Under the pieces are notes generated by a model. The model saw only the letters and a program-made list of their open reading frames with translations, did no database searches and had not been told where the DNA came from. A DNA stretch of 64,000 bases from Ramlibacter tataouinensis (GTDB lineage: Bacteria; Pseudomonadota; Gammaproteobacteria; Burkholderiales; Burkholderiaceae_C): positions 1,116,001 to 1,180,000 of the forward strand of contig NZ_CP010951.1 in NCBI RefSeq assembly GCF_001580455.1. Direction: 5' to 3'. This document shows, in pieces, positions 34,237-43,224 of this stretch (position 1 is its first letter; every line of letters begins with the position of its first letter). The translations under genes and the position numbers were made by a program.

Positions 34237-36231
34237 ATGAACAAACTATCTTTTGCATTGCCCTTTGCCATCGGCCTGGTGATCGTCGCCTGGGTCGGCA
34301 TGGGTTTCGCCGCCGGCAGCTGGCTCCCCCTGGCGGTGACGGCGGTGATCCTCGCGGTGTACGTGCTGGGCGCCGTCGAACTGAGCCGGTTCCGCGCCTC
34401 CACCGCCGGACTGCACAAGGCGCTGCAGGACCTTTCCCAGCCGCCCGCATCGCTGGGCGACTGGCTGGAGCGGGTGCCGGCCGGCCTGCGCGCCGCCGTG
34501 CGCCAGCGGGTGGAAGCGGACCGCGGCACGCTGCCCGGGCCGGCGCTCACGCCTTACCTGGTCGGGCTGCTGGTGATGCTGGGCATGCTGGGCACCTTCC
34601 TGGGCATGGTGGTCACCTTCAAGGGCGCGGTGTTCGCGCTGGAGGGTTCGACCGACCTGCAGGCCATCCGCGGCGCCCTGGCCGAACCCGTGCGCGGCCT
34701 GGGGCTCTCGTTCGGCACCTCGGTGGCGGGCGTGGCAGCCTCGGCCATGCTCGGCCTGCTGTCGGCCCTGAGCCGGCGCGAGCGGGCCGAGGCCGTGCGC
34801 CTGCTGGACTCGCGCATGGCCGACGCGCTGCAGCCCTTCTCGCTGGTGCACCAGCGCCAGGAGAGCTTCCGCGCGCAGCAGCTGCAGGCGCGTGCGCTGC
34901 CCGAGCTGGTCGACGCATTGCAGGCCTTGATGCAGCGCATCGAAGCGCGCAGCGAGCAGCTGGACCAGCAGCTGCTGGAGCGCCACGCGCAGTTCCAGCG
35001 CGACGCCACGCACGCCTACACCGAGCTGGCGCGCGGCGTCGGCGCCTCTTTGCAGGAGAACCTGGTCGCCGGTGCGCGCCAGGCCGGCGAGACGATCCGT
35101 CCCGTGGTCGAGGGGGCGATGGCCCAGGTGGTGCAGGAATCGCAGCGCACGCACGAGCGCCTGGCCGCCGCGGCGCAGGCGCAGGTGGATGCGCTGTCGC
35201 AGCAGTTCGGCGCCACCGCCCGGACGGTCTCCGACTCGTGGACCGCGGCGCTGCAGACGCACGCGCGCACCAGCGAGGCACTGGCCACGCAGCTGCAAGG
35301 CTGCCTGAGCGGCTTCAGCGAAACCTTCGAGCAGCGCAGCGCCGCGCTGCTGGCCGGCGTGGGCGAACACGCCGATGCGCATGCGGCGGCGACGCTGGCC
35401 GAATCCACCCGCCTGCTGGAGCAATCGCGCGCCCTGGTGCAATCGCGCGAGGAAGCCGAGAGCCGCTGGGTGACCCAGCAAGGCGAGCGCATGGAGCAGC
35501 TCACGGCCTTGTGGCGCACGGAACTGGCCGCGCTGCGCGAGCAGGAAAACCGGAACGGCCAGGCCGCGGTCGAGCGCCTGGGCGAGCTGCAGGCCGCGGT
35601 TGCGCAGCACCTGGGCACCCTGGGCGCGGCGCTGGAAGCGCCCATCACGCGCCTGCTGCACACCGCCTCCGAAGTGCCCGAGGCCGCTGCCGGCGTGATC
35701 GCGCAGCTGCGCGAAGAGATGAGCCGCGTCGCCGAGCGCGACAACCTCGCCCTGCAGGAACGCAGCGAGCTGCTGGCGCGCCTGTCCGCGCTGCTGCAGT
35801 CCGTCAACCAGGCCGCCGGCGAGCAACGCGCCGCGACCGAAGCCCTGCTCGCCGCCGCCGCGTCCGTGCTGGAACAGGCCGGCGCACGCTTCGCGCAGGT
35901 GCTGGAGGCACAGTCCGGCCAGGCGGCCACCACGGCGGCCCACACCACTGCCAGCGCCGTGGAGCTGTCCAGCCTGGCGGAAGCCTTCGGCCACAGCGTG
36001 CAGCTGTTCCAGGGCGGCAACGAGAAGCTGGTCGAGACGCTGCAGCGCGTGGAGGCTTCGCTGGAGCGCTCCACCGCGCGCAGCGACGAGCAGCTGGCCT
36101 ACTACGTGGCGCAGGCGCGCGAGGTGATCGACCTGAGCATCAGCTCGCAGCACGACCTGCTGGAGAACCTGCGCACACTGCAGGTCGCGCCGGCCAGGCC
36201 GGCCGCGGTGGCCGTCGGGGTGCCGGGATGA
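34237..36231 (+). CDS. MotA/ExbB/ZorA-like membrane protein with ~460-residue coiled-coil tail (DUF802)
   Basis: The 664-residue protein has four transmembrane helices: two at the N-terminus (about 6-50), a third in LVGLLVMLGMLGTFLGMVVT (about 108-128), and a fourth in LSFGTSVAGVAASAMLGLL (about 152-172). The third and fourth match the MotA/TolQ/ExbB proton-channel core. Residues from about 190 to the end form a long Ala/Gln/Glu/Arg-rich coiled-coil tail with repeated QQ and LLE. The shape is that of ZorA of the Zorya defence system: motor stator plus long cytosolic tail. The C-terminus overlaps the OmpA-like gene by four bases (ATGA). It should form a stator pentamer with that protein. Confidence 0.82.
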   Translation: MNKLSFALPFAIGLVIVAWVGMGFAAGSWLPLAVTAVILAVYVLGAVELSRFRASTAGLHKALQDLSQPPASLGDWLERVPAGLRAAVRQRVEADRGTLPGPALTPYLVGLLVMLGMLGTFLGMVVTFKGAVFALEGSTDLQAIRGALAEPVRGLGLSFGTSVAGVAASAMLGLLSALSRRERAEAVRLLDSRMADALQPFSLVHQRQESFRAQQLQARALPELVDALQALMQRIEARSEQLDQQLLERHAQFQRDATHAYTELARGVGASLQENLVAGARQAGETIRPVVEGAMAQVVQESQRTHERLAAAAQAQVDALSQQFGATARTVSDSWTAALQTHARTSEALATQLQGCLSGFSETFEQRSAALLAGVGEHADAHAAATLAESTRLLEQSRALVQSREEAESRWVTQQGERMEQLTALWRTELAALREQENRNGQAAVERLGELQAAVAQHLGTLGAALEAPITRLLHTASEVPEAAAGVIAQLREEMSRVAERDNLALQERSELLARLSALLQSVNQAAGEQRAATEALLAAAASVLEQAGARFAQVLEAQSGQAATTAAHTTASAVELSSLAEAFGHSVQLFQGGNEKLVETLQRVEASLERSTARSDEQLAYYVAQAREVIDLSISSQHDLLENLRTLQVAPARPAAVAVGVPG

Positions 36232-36890
36232 TGGAGCTGGACGAGGCCGACGGCGCCGCCCACGAGGTGGCGCCCGTCTGGGCCGTATTTGCCGACCTGA
36301 TGTCGGGCCTGCTCGGCGCCTTCGTGCTGATCCTGCTGGGCGTGCTGGTGGTGCAGATGGACCTGGTGGCCAGCCTGGAATCGGAGATCGAGAAGCGCCG
36401 CATCGAGGAGCAGCGCCGCATGGCGCTGGAGAAGGCGCTCGCGGTCCCGCTGGCCGCCGGCCGCATCACCGTGAGCGACGGGCGCATCGGCATCAGCGGC
36501 AGCGTGCTGTTCGCCGTCAACTCCGACCAGTTGCGCCCCGAAGGGCGCCAGCTGCTGCGCAGCCTGGTGCACCCGCTGCGCGTGTACCTGGGCGAGCGCA
36601 ATGAAATGCTGATGGTCAGCGGCTTCACCGACGACAAGCCCATCACCAGCGCCAACCATCGCTTCGAGGACAACCTGGAGCTGTCGGCGCAGCGCGCTTT
36701 GAACGTCACCCGGGCACTGATCGAGGAAGGCATGCCCTCCGGGCAGGTGTTCGCGGCGGCCTTCGGCGCCGAGCAGCCGGTGGCATCAAACGCCAACGAA
36801 AAGGGGCGCGCCCTGAACCGGCGGGTGGAGATGGCCCCGGTGCCGCGAGCGCCGCACGGCGCCAAGGGCACGGGAGGAGCGCCGTCTTGA
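36228..36890 (+). CDS. MotB/ZorB-like OmpA-domain protein (stator partner)
   Basis: The 220-residue protein has a short cytosolic N-terminus and one transmembrane helix (about 18-45) with Asp23 in VFADLMSGLLGAFVLILL, the position of the proton-accepting Asp of MotB. A coiled stretch (LESEIEKRRIEEQRRM) follows, then a peptidoglycan-binding OmpA/MotB domain (about 95-210) with VSGFTDDKPI, NLELSAQRALNVTRALIE and NEKGRALNRRVEM. It should anchor the ion channel made with the 34237 product to the cell wall. Start ATG 36228 overlaps the previous stop; ATG 36231 is equally possible. Confidence 0.86.
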   Translation: MMELDEADGAAHEVAPVWAVFADLMSGLLGAFVLILLGVLVVQMDLVASLESEIEKRRIEEQRRMALEKALAVPLAAGRITVSDGRIGISGSVLFAVNSDQLRPEGRQLLRSLVHPLRVYLGERNEMLMVSGFTDDKPITSANHRFEDNLELSAQRALNVTRALIEEGMPSGQVFAAAFGAEQPVASNANEKGRALNRRVEMAPVPRAPHGAKGTGGAPS

Positions 36891-37510
36891 ATCCGGCCAC
36901 GCTGCAGGAGCGCATCGCCGCGCTTCGCGCACGCGGCGCCGCACGGCTGGAGCCGGTGCGCTTCCACGCCCTGGAGTCGCTGGCGCGCCGGCTGCCGGCG
37001 CAGTCGGCGGACGTGCAGGCCGTGCTGAGCGGGAAGTTGCAGGCAGCGCTGGGCGAATGCGAGCAGCGCCTCGCGCCCTACCCTGCGCAGCCGGCGCCGC
37101 CCATCCGGCCAGCCGCGCGCCGCGCGGCACCGGTCAGCCCGCTCGCGCCGCTGAACCAGCAGTTGCGCGCCGCCGCCGCCGCGCGCGCCCTTGGCGCGGC
37201 CGGCGAGCCGCATGACCCGGATGAACTGGCCAGCGCGCACCGCTTCCGCCAGGCCTGGAGCCGCGGCCACACGCTGGACCGCCTGGCCCAAGCGCTCGCC
37301 CGCAGGCCCGCGCAGTCGGGGCCGCTGAACTCGCATGCGCTGGTGCTGCAGTCGCTGGCGATGATGCGCGAGCTGTCGCCCGACTACCTGCGGCGCTTCG
37401 TGGTCTACGCCGAGTCCTTGCAGTGGCTGGAGCAGGCAGCGACGCCGGATGCGCGCGAGTCCGGCAAGCCGGCGGCCAAGACGGCGCGGCGCGGGCGCGC
37501 GAAGAAATAG
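36887..37510 (+). CDS. DUF2894-type helical protein, last gene of motor-like operon
   Basis: The 207-residue protein is rich in Ala, Arg and Gln. It opens LQERIAALRARGAARLEPVRFHALESLARRL (region 6-36) and later has PLAPLNQQLRAAAAAR and ELASAHRFRQAWSRGHTLDRLAQALAR, matching what I recall of DUF2894. The C-terminal tail is Lys/Arg-rich (KTARRGRAKK). There is no signal or membrane segment. The TTG start at 36887 overlaps the stop of the OmpA-like gene (TTGA), indicating translational coupling. A cytosolic accessory protein of the motor-like complex is inferred. Confidence 0.72.
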   Translation: MNPATLQERIAALRARGAARLEPVRFHALESLARRLPAQSADVQAVLSGKLQAALGECEQRLAPYPAQPAPPIRPAARRAAPVSPLAPLNQQLRAAAAARALGAAGEPHDPDELASAHRFRQAWSRGHTLDRLAQALARRPAQSGPLNSHALVLQSLAMMRELSPDYLRRFVVYAESLQWLEQAATPDARESGKPAAKTARRGRAKK

Positions 37511-37528
37511 CGCCTTGGATGCGCTCGC

Positions 37529-38362
37529 TCAGCGCGCTTCGAGCGGCACGGTGAGCGTCACCGAGGCCTTGTGGCGTGCGTCCGCATCGGTCTCCACGGC
37601 GGTCGCCAGGCTGGCGCGCAGCGGCAGGTCGAACGAGGTGCTGAGCATGACCGATGAGACCGGCTCTTCCGCATGCCAGTTTAGCTGGCGCGTGTAGCGC
37701 AGTTCCGTCCGCGACTGCGAGAAGATCGGCAACTGGGTGCCCAGGCGCACGCCGGCGCGAGGCTCGGCCCCGCCCGAAGCGGAAACGTAGCTGTTGTCGG
37801 CGCCCTGGAACCCGGCATTCCAGCGTGAAAAGCCGGAGACCTTGGCGACCTCGAGGTCCCACTGCGAGCCCTGTGCGGTCGATGTCTTCGAGCTCGACAG
37901 CAGCGCCTTGGCGATATGGCCGCCGTCGAGCTCCTGCTGCAGCTGCAGCGCCTGCCCGCTGCGCACGGGTGTCCACTCGCTTTGGGTCTGCGCCGCCAGA
38001 CCGGCGCCCAGCGGTGCGCTCCAGACCGCGGCCGTGCCGCCGGCCTGCAGTTCACGCAGCTGCAACTGGCCGCCCAGGATGCTGTTCGACAGTTCGAAGG
38101 AGGTATCGCCGCGCTGGAAGCCGTGCTCCTCGCTCGGCACCGCGCGGACCGTAGTGCGCAAGGTGCCGGCCGGCGTGGCGACGGCGCCGTCGAAGCGCCC
38201 GGGCGGAGCCGCGGCATCCTCCGGTCCCTGGCGCTCATAGCTGACCTGGACGCCCGGCGCCGGCTCCATCACCGCGCGGCTCTGGGCGCACGCCTGCCCT
38301 GCCGCCAGCAGGGCGAACAGGACCACGGGCGCGCGACGGCGAGTGAACAGCAGGCTGGGCAT
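37529..38362 (-). CDS. Hypothetical exported protein, possible beta-barrel
   Basis: I do not recognise this family. The 277-residue protein has a signal peptide (VVLFALLAAGQACA-Q) and then many strands of alternating polar and hydrophobic residues (TSFELSNSILGGQLQLREL, WDLEVAKVSGFSRWNAGF, RTELRYTRQLNW, SVMLSTSFDLPL). The last residues are SVTLTVPLEAR. This pattern fits an outer-membrane beta barrel or beta-sandwich. It lies between the motor-like operon (convergent, 18 bases away) and opgH, with 157 bases to the latter. Confidence 0.65.
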   Translation of the reverse strand: MPSLLFTRRRAPVVLFALLAAGQACAQSRAVMEPAPGVQVSYERQGPEDAAAPPGRFDGAVATPAGTLRTTVRAVPSEEHGFQRGDTSFELSNSILGGQLQLRELQAGGTAAVWSAPLGAGLAAQTQSEWTPVRSGQALQLQQELDGGHIAKALLSSSKTSTAQGSQWDLEVAKVSGFSRWNAGFQGADNSYVSASGGAEPRAGVRLGTQLPIFSQSRTELRYTRQLNWHAEEPVSSVMLSTSFDLPLRASLATAVETDADARHKASVTLTVPLEAR

Positions 38363-38519
38363 GGCTCTTCTGTTCGCATGGTAGAGCCAGCACCAGGGGA
38401 AGCACGAATCTCACACGCCAGGACAGCCTCTTCGGCGTTGACCGTGAAGAATGTCCGGCGATGGGGCGAATGTTTCGCGCTAAGTGCCGCCGCGGTGGGC
38501 ACCGGGCGCCGCCGCCGGA

Positions 38520-40553
38520 TCAGTGAAGGGGGCCGCCTCCGCCATGGCTGCGCCTTGCGCGCTCGCCGACGCGGTCGCCTTCCGTCCACGGGCCGAAGTC
38601 CGAGTTGGCCGCCGGCCGGGTGTCCGGCACGGTGATGATGGGCGACGGCATGCCAGCCAGGCGGAGCGCAAGCGCGGGCTGCAGCACGCGCCAGCGCGCC
38701 CGCCGCAGCACCCGCGGTGTGCGCCACTCCTCGGGCGTGAGCAGCAAGCCGGCCGCGCGGATCCGCTCGCCGACCCAGGATCCGCTCGTCAGCACCGCGA
38801 GCGGTGCGGCGAACAACAGCGGCAACGCCACCGGCAACAGCCACAGCGCCATGTGCGTGTTCAGCGCCAGCGCGCCGGCCAGCAGCACGGCGACGAGCGC
38901 GCTGATCGGCGCGGAGCGGCGCGCCGCCTCGGCCCAGGGAACAGCCTCGGCCTCGCGCGGCGGTGACTTCCACTCGAGCTTCCAGCCGGTCAGCGCGACG
39001 GCGACGAACACGCTATGCGCCGCCATGCGCAGCGGCGCCTGCAGCACGGAGAGCAGGCCCTCGAGCAGCGCGCCTTTCAACAAGGCCGCCGGGCCGCCAT
39101 ATGGCGCGGTCTCGCGCCGCAGCGCAATCACCAGCACGCCCAGCAGGCGCGGCAAGGCCAGCATGGTCACCGTGCAGGTCCACAGCGCCAGCACCCCCGC
39201 CGGCACGCCGTGCCCGGCCCCGCTGGGCGTGCCGGTGGCCAGCCACGCGAGCGCGCCCAGCAGCACGAACACCAGCCACAGTGGCGCCGACAGGTAGGCC
39301 ATGGCGCCGGTCACCAGCATCGCGCGATGCACCGGGTGCAGGCCGGGCTCGGCCACGAGGCGCGCGTTCAGCAGGTTGCCCTGGCACCAGCGCCGGTCGC
39401 GCTGCAGCTCTTCGACCAGGTTGGGCGGCTGCTGCTCGTAGCTGCCATCGAGATCGGGTACCAGCCACACGTGCCAGCCGGCGCGCCGCATCAGCGCCGC
39501 CTCGACGAAGTCGTGCGACATGATGTCGCCCGCGAGGCCGCCGCGGCCGGCCAGCGGCGCCAGGCCGCAATGCTTCATGAAGGGCTCGATGCGGATGATC
39601 GCGTTGTGGCCCCAGTAGTGGGACTCGCCCAGTTGCCAGTACTGCATGCCGGCGGCAAAGAGCCGCCCCGTGACATGGCCCGTGAACTGCTGGGCCCGGG
39701 CGTGCAGCGTCGACAAGCCCCACGCATGCGGCAGCGTCTGGATGATGCCGGCGCGTGGATGCGCCTCCATCAGTTGCACCAGCGACACCAGGCACTCGCC
39801 GCTCATCACGCTGTCGGCGTCGAGCACCACCATGTAGCGGTAGTCGCGCCCCCAGCGACGGCAGAAGTCGGCCACGTTGCCCGCCTTGCGGCGCGTGCGG
39901 CGCCGGCGGCAGCGGTAGAACACGTGCATGGCATCGCCCAGCGTGGCGCGCAGCGAACTCCAGGCCGTGACTTCCTGCGCCCGGGTGTCGGCGTCACTGC
40001 TGTCGGACAGCACGTACAGGTCGAACAAGCGCCCCGCGCCGGTGGCGACGAGCGACTCGCAGGTCGCCGCCAGGCCGGCGAACACGGTGGCCGCGTGCTC
40101 GTTGCAGATCGGCATGATGATCGCCGTGCGCGCATCCGCGGTGATCGGCCGGTCGGCCACCGAGGCCGCGCTGAGCGCATGCCTGTCGCCGAGCCATTGC
40201 ACGACGAGGCCCATGAGCGCGGTGGCGAAGCCGGCGGTGACCCAGGCGAAAAGCAGCGCATAGAGCGCCACCAGCGGAATGCGCAGCATCGGATGCGCGC
40301 CGGACGCCAGGCCTTGGCCGAGGACCGTCGCCGCACCCATGGCCGACAGCACGATCGCCGACAGCAGCACGCGCCGCCGGCGCACCGCCGCCCGCTCCCA
40401 GGGTTCGGGCGGGTCGCTCCCCGTCGGGCCGGTGCCTTGGCCTTGCCGCAGCGCTGCAATGCTTGCGGCAAAGCCGAGCCAGGGTCGCGGCACCATCGAG
40501 CCGCGCCGGATCGGCGGCGCGCTGTTCAATCGGGTGGAATGAGCAGGGTCCAT
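38520..40553 (-). CDS. opgH: Glucans biosynthesis glucosyltransferase OpgH (MdoH)
   Basis: The 677-residue inner-membrane family 2 glycosyltransferase makes and exports the linear beta-1,2 backbone of osmoregulated periplasmic glucans. It has two N-terminal membrane helices (about 60-120) and a cytosolic catalytic domain with TAIIMPICNEHAA and the metal-binding VLDADSVMSGE. The acceptor region is GDIMSHDFVEAALMRRAGW and the QxxRW-type motif is ELQRDRRWCQGNLL. C-terminal membrane helices follow. The first ATG (40553) lies 28 bases inside opgG; ATG 40496 is an alternative. It is cotranscribed with opgG. Confidence 0.9.
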   Translation of the reverse strand: MDPAHSTRLNSAPPIRRGSMVPRPWLGFAASIAALRQGQGTGPTGSDPPEPWERAAVRRRRVLLSAIVLSAMGAATVLGQGLASGAHPMLRIPLVALYALLFAWVTAGFATALMGLVVQWLGDRHALSAASVADRPITADARTAIIMPICNEHAATVFAGLAATCESLVATGAGRLFDLYVLSDSSDADTRAQEVTAWSSLRATLGDAMHVFYRCRRRRTRRKAGNVADFCRRWGRDYRYMVVLDADSVMSGECLVSLVQLMEAHPRAGIIQTLPHAWGLSTLHARAQQFTGHVTGRLFAAGMQYWQLGESHYWGHNAIIRIEPFMKHCGLAPLAGRGGLAGDIMSHDFVEAALMRRAGWHVWLVPDLDGSYEQQPPNLVEELQRDRRWCQGNLLNARLVAEPGLHPVHRAMLVTGAMAYLSAPLWLVFVLLGALAWLATGTPSGAGHGVPAGVLALWTCTVTMLALPRLLGVLVIALRRETAPYGGPAALLKGALLEGLLSVLQAPLRMAAHSVFVAVALTGWKLEWKSPPREAEAVPWAEAARRSAPISALVAVLLAGALALNTHMALWLLPVALPLLFAAPLAVLTSGSWVGERIRAAGLLLTPEEWRTPRVLRRARWRVLQPALALRLAGMPSPIITVPDTRPAANSDFGPWTEGDRVGERARRSHGGGGPLH

Positions 40554-42043
40554 GTTTCGGTGAGGGCGTGGGAGCCCTGTTGCAGGAAGGCGCGCAGTTC
40601 CACCGGCTGCGCGGGGTCGATGCGCTTGACGCGCATGGTCATGCGCCAGCCGCCACGCACCTCGTTCGGATAGGCATTGCGTTCGACGACGCGGGCATTG
40701 GCCAGGGGCGTGACGACGGCCTTGACGTCGACCTCCTCCGGCGGCGCGTCGAGCGCCAGGCCGGCGAAGTCGACGACGAACTGCATCTCGTCGGGCCCCA
40801 GCTTCGCGTAACCACGGCCGAGCCGCGACTGCACGGTCCAGCCGTTCGGCGGCCGCTGCTGCGTGTCACCCTGCCAGTGGACCCGGTAGGCGAGCTCGAG
40901 TGGCTGGCCGGGTGCGGGCAAGGTGTCGGGCATCCACCAGGCGACGACGTTGTCGTGCGTCTCGTCCGGCGTGTGCAGCAGCAGCAGCTCGACCCGGCCC
41001 GGCCCCCAGCGGCCCACGGGCTCGATCCACGCGCTGGGCCGCTTTTCGTAGCGCGCCTCCAGGTCCTCGTAGTTGGCGAAGACGCGGTCGCGCTGCATCA
41101 GGCCAAAGCCCTTCAGTTCGCGAACCGCGAACGAAGATGCCATCGGCTTGCCCGGGTTCACCAGCGGGCGCCACAGCCATTCGCCCTCACCCGTGGCGAT
41201 CATCAGCCCGTCGGAGTCGTGCACTTCGGGCCGGAACTCCCCGCTGCGGGGGCTGACCTCGCCATGGTGGAACATGCTGGTCAGCGGTGCGATGCCGAGG
41301 GTGGCGACGCCGGCGCGCAGGAACAGCGTGGCCTTCACGTCGACCACCGTCTCGTCGCCCGGGTGCAGCACGAAGCGGTAGGCGCCGGTCGCGCGCGGCG
41401 AGTCGAGCTGCGCGTAGACGACGAGTGTGTCGGCACCCGGAGCGGGCCGCTCGACCCAGAACGACTTGAAGCGCGGAAACTCCTCGCCCGCGCCGCGCAC
41501 CGGATCGATCGCCAGCCCGCGCGCCGACAGGCCGTAGCGCTGGCCACGGCCGAGCATGCGGAAATAGCTCGCGCCGAGGAACACGCCCAGCTCGTCGCGG
41601 ACGGTGGGCGAGTTGAGCGGGTGGTGGATGCGAAAGCCCGCCATCCCGATGTCGCCCCAGCGCGCCGTCGCCAGGCGATTGCGGCCGTAGTTGAAATCGC
41701 GCGGGTCGAAGCGCAGCGGGCGCACCCCGGCCGCCGAGACCTCGTGGATCGTCACCGGCACGGTCTGGTACTTGCCCAGGTGAAAAAATTCCAGTTCAAA
41801 AGGGAGCCGGTCCGCCCGCCACAACGCCCGATCGGGACGAAAGCGGATGTCGCGCAGCTGGTCGTAGGTCAGCTGCGCCAGCTCGGCTGGCGTGGTTTCG
41901 GCCGGCGGCCGGTACGCCGCAGCCGCCTCCGCCTTCGCGAGGGCGACGACGTCTTCGTAGCCGAAGGCCATGGCGAGCCTCGGGAGGCCGATCAGGATGA
42001 GCGCGGCGGCCGCGCAAATAGACTTCAAGGTGAGTACAAGCAC
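40526..42043 (-). CDS. opgG: Glucan biosynthesis protein OpgG (MdoG), periplasmic
   Basis: The ~505-residue exported protein has a signal peptide (SICAAAALILIGLPRLAMA) and the OpgG/D fold. Visible family segments include LTYDQLRDIRFRPDRALWR near the N-terminus, FELEFFHLGKYQTVPV, the HHPLNSP loop, TSMFHHGEV and DSDGLMIATGEGEWLWRPLVNP. OpgG is required to shape or branch glucans in the periplasm. The frame opens with TTG at 42052; GTG 42043 is preferred because GGAAG stands about nine bases before it. It precedes opgH with a 28-base overlap. Confidence 0.9.
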   Translation of the reverse strand: MLVLTLKSICAAAALILIGLPRLAMAFGYEDVVALAKAEAAAAYRPPAETTPAELAQLTYDQLRDIRFRPDRALWRADRLPFELEFFHLGKYQTVPVTIHEVSAAGVRPLRFDPRDFNYGRNRLATARWGDIGMAGFRIHHPLNSPTVRDELGVFLGASYFRMLGRGQRYGLSARGLAIDPVRGAGEEFPRFKSFWVERPAPGADTLVVYAQLDSPRATGAYRFVLHPGDETVVDVKATLFLRAGVATLGIAPLTSMFHHGEVSPRSGEFRPEVHDSDGLMIATGEGEWLWRPLVNPGKPMASSFAVRELKGFGLMQRDRVFANYEDLEARYEKRPSAWIEPVGRWGPGRVELLLLHTPDETHDNVVAWWMPDTLPAPGQPLELAYRVHWQGDTQQRPPNGWTVQSRLGRGYAKLGPDEMQFVVDFAGLALDAPPEEVDVKAVVTPLANARVVERNAYPNEVRGGWRMTMRVKRIDPAQPVELRAFLQQGSHALTETWTLLIPPD

Positions 42044-42368
42044 CGTAGGCAACTTCCGTTTGCTTGATGAGGCGGCCGGACAGCCGCCGCGCCGGAGTTA
42101 GGAGCAAACCCCGTGCCAAAAAGAGAGCGATCAGTCGGATCCACCACTTGCCAGTTAACAACCTCGGCAATACCGAAGGCAGTGCTAGCCGCGGGGCCTA
42201 TCGCGCTCGAGGTCGTCCGCGCGCTTGGGTCTTGTCATCCGCATCCCGCTCTCCAGACAAGTTCATCAGCCTATCGCCGAACTTGGGCTTGAGCTGTCGG
42301 CTGGATGCGCAGCCGCGCGTCGGCAAAGAATGACCCAGCAGCAGTGGCTGAGCAGTGGTGGCCAGGCC
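42044..42368. other. Intergenic region upstream of opgG
   Basis: This 325-base gap lies between the start of opgG and the stop of the methyltransferase gene, which also runs leftward. It should hold the opgGH promoter. I see no convincing promoter pair, riboswitch-like fold or terminator, and the short open frames have no family resemblance. Confidence 0.4.
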
Positions 42369-43178
42369 TCACTTGGAGGCGCAGATCAGCAAGGCAGGCA
42401 TGGTGAAGGCCACTTGCCCGCCGGCATTGACGAAGGGCGCGAACTCGAGCCGCGCCTCGCGCAGCAGCTGTTCGAACTGGCCATCGTCGAGCAAGCCGCC
42501 GAGAGTCCACACGCAGGCGCGCTCGGTCGACACCAGCGCTTCGACCGATGCGAAGCGAACCGTTCCTTCGCGTCGCACCACCTGGGCGTCCCGAATGCCC
42601 GCCTGCGCGCAGAGCGCGAGCAGGCGCTGCTCGTCGCCGAGCGCGAACGGTGCGCGAAACGCGCCTGCAACGGATGGGCCGAACAGGCGCTCCAGCAGCG
42701 CATCGAGCGCCGCGTAGCCGGCAGACCGCGCCAGCGCGTCGCACACCGCGACGGCCAGGCGCCCGCCGGGCCGCAACACGCGCTGCATCTCGCGCAGCCC
42801 CGCGACGCGGCCCTCGAAGAACATCAGGCCGAACTGACTGAGCACGGCATCGAAGGCGGCGTCGCCAAAGGGCAGCGCCTCGGCGCGGCCATGGACCCAG
42901 GCAATGCGCGCGACCTTGCGCCCGGCAACGGCCAGCATCTGCGGGCTGGCATCCAGGCCATGCACCGCGCCTTCCGGTCCGACGCGGTCGGCGAGCGCGA
43001 GCGTCAGCGCGCCGGTGCCGCAGGCGACGTCGAGCACCTGCTGGCCGCGCCGGACCTGTGCCGCATCGCAGAGGACCGGGCCCCACTGGCGAAACAGCGC
43101 CGGCACGAACTGTTCGTCGTAGATGTCGGCGGGGGAACGCCCCGCCGAGTCGGGCCGTGAGTCGGAAACCAGGTTCAT
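42369..43178 (-). CDS. SAM-dependent class I methyltransferase
   Basis: The 269-residue methyltransferase has SAM-binding motif I VLDVACGTGALTLALADRVG, motif II-like region AVHGLDASPQML, the acidic AWVHGRAEALPFGDAAFDAVLSQFG (positions about 92-116) and LREMQRVLRPGGRLAVAV. It is of the UbiE/ArsM-like group; substrate unknown. It is divergent from the AraC-type regulator that starts 46 bases away, so a regulator-target pair is likely. Confidence 0.87.
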   Translation of the reverse strand: MNLVSDSRPDSAGRSPADIYDEQFVPALFRQWGPVLCDAAQVRRGQQVLDVACGTGALTLALADRVGPEGAVHGLDASPQMLAVAGRKVARIAWVHGRAEALPFGDAAFDAVLSQFGLMFFEGRVAGLREMQRVLRPGGRLAVAVCDALARSAGYAALDALLERLFGPSVAGAFRAPFALGDEQRLLALCAQAGIRDAQVVRREGTVRFASVEALVSTERACVWTLGGLLDDGQFEQLLREARLEFAPFVNAGGQVAFTMPALLICASK

Positions 43179-43224
43179 CGCAGCCCTCCTTCAGTGGATC
43201 GGCAGGCGTAGCATGGGTGGCACG

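Noticed and set aside
34246..36153. 635-codon open frame antisense to the ZorA-like gene
   Set aside because: It is a shadow of the repetitive coiled-coil coding sequence, with no membrane or domain features of its own.
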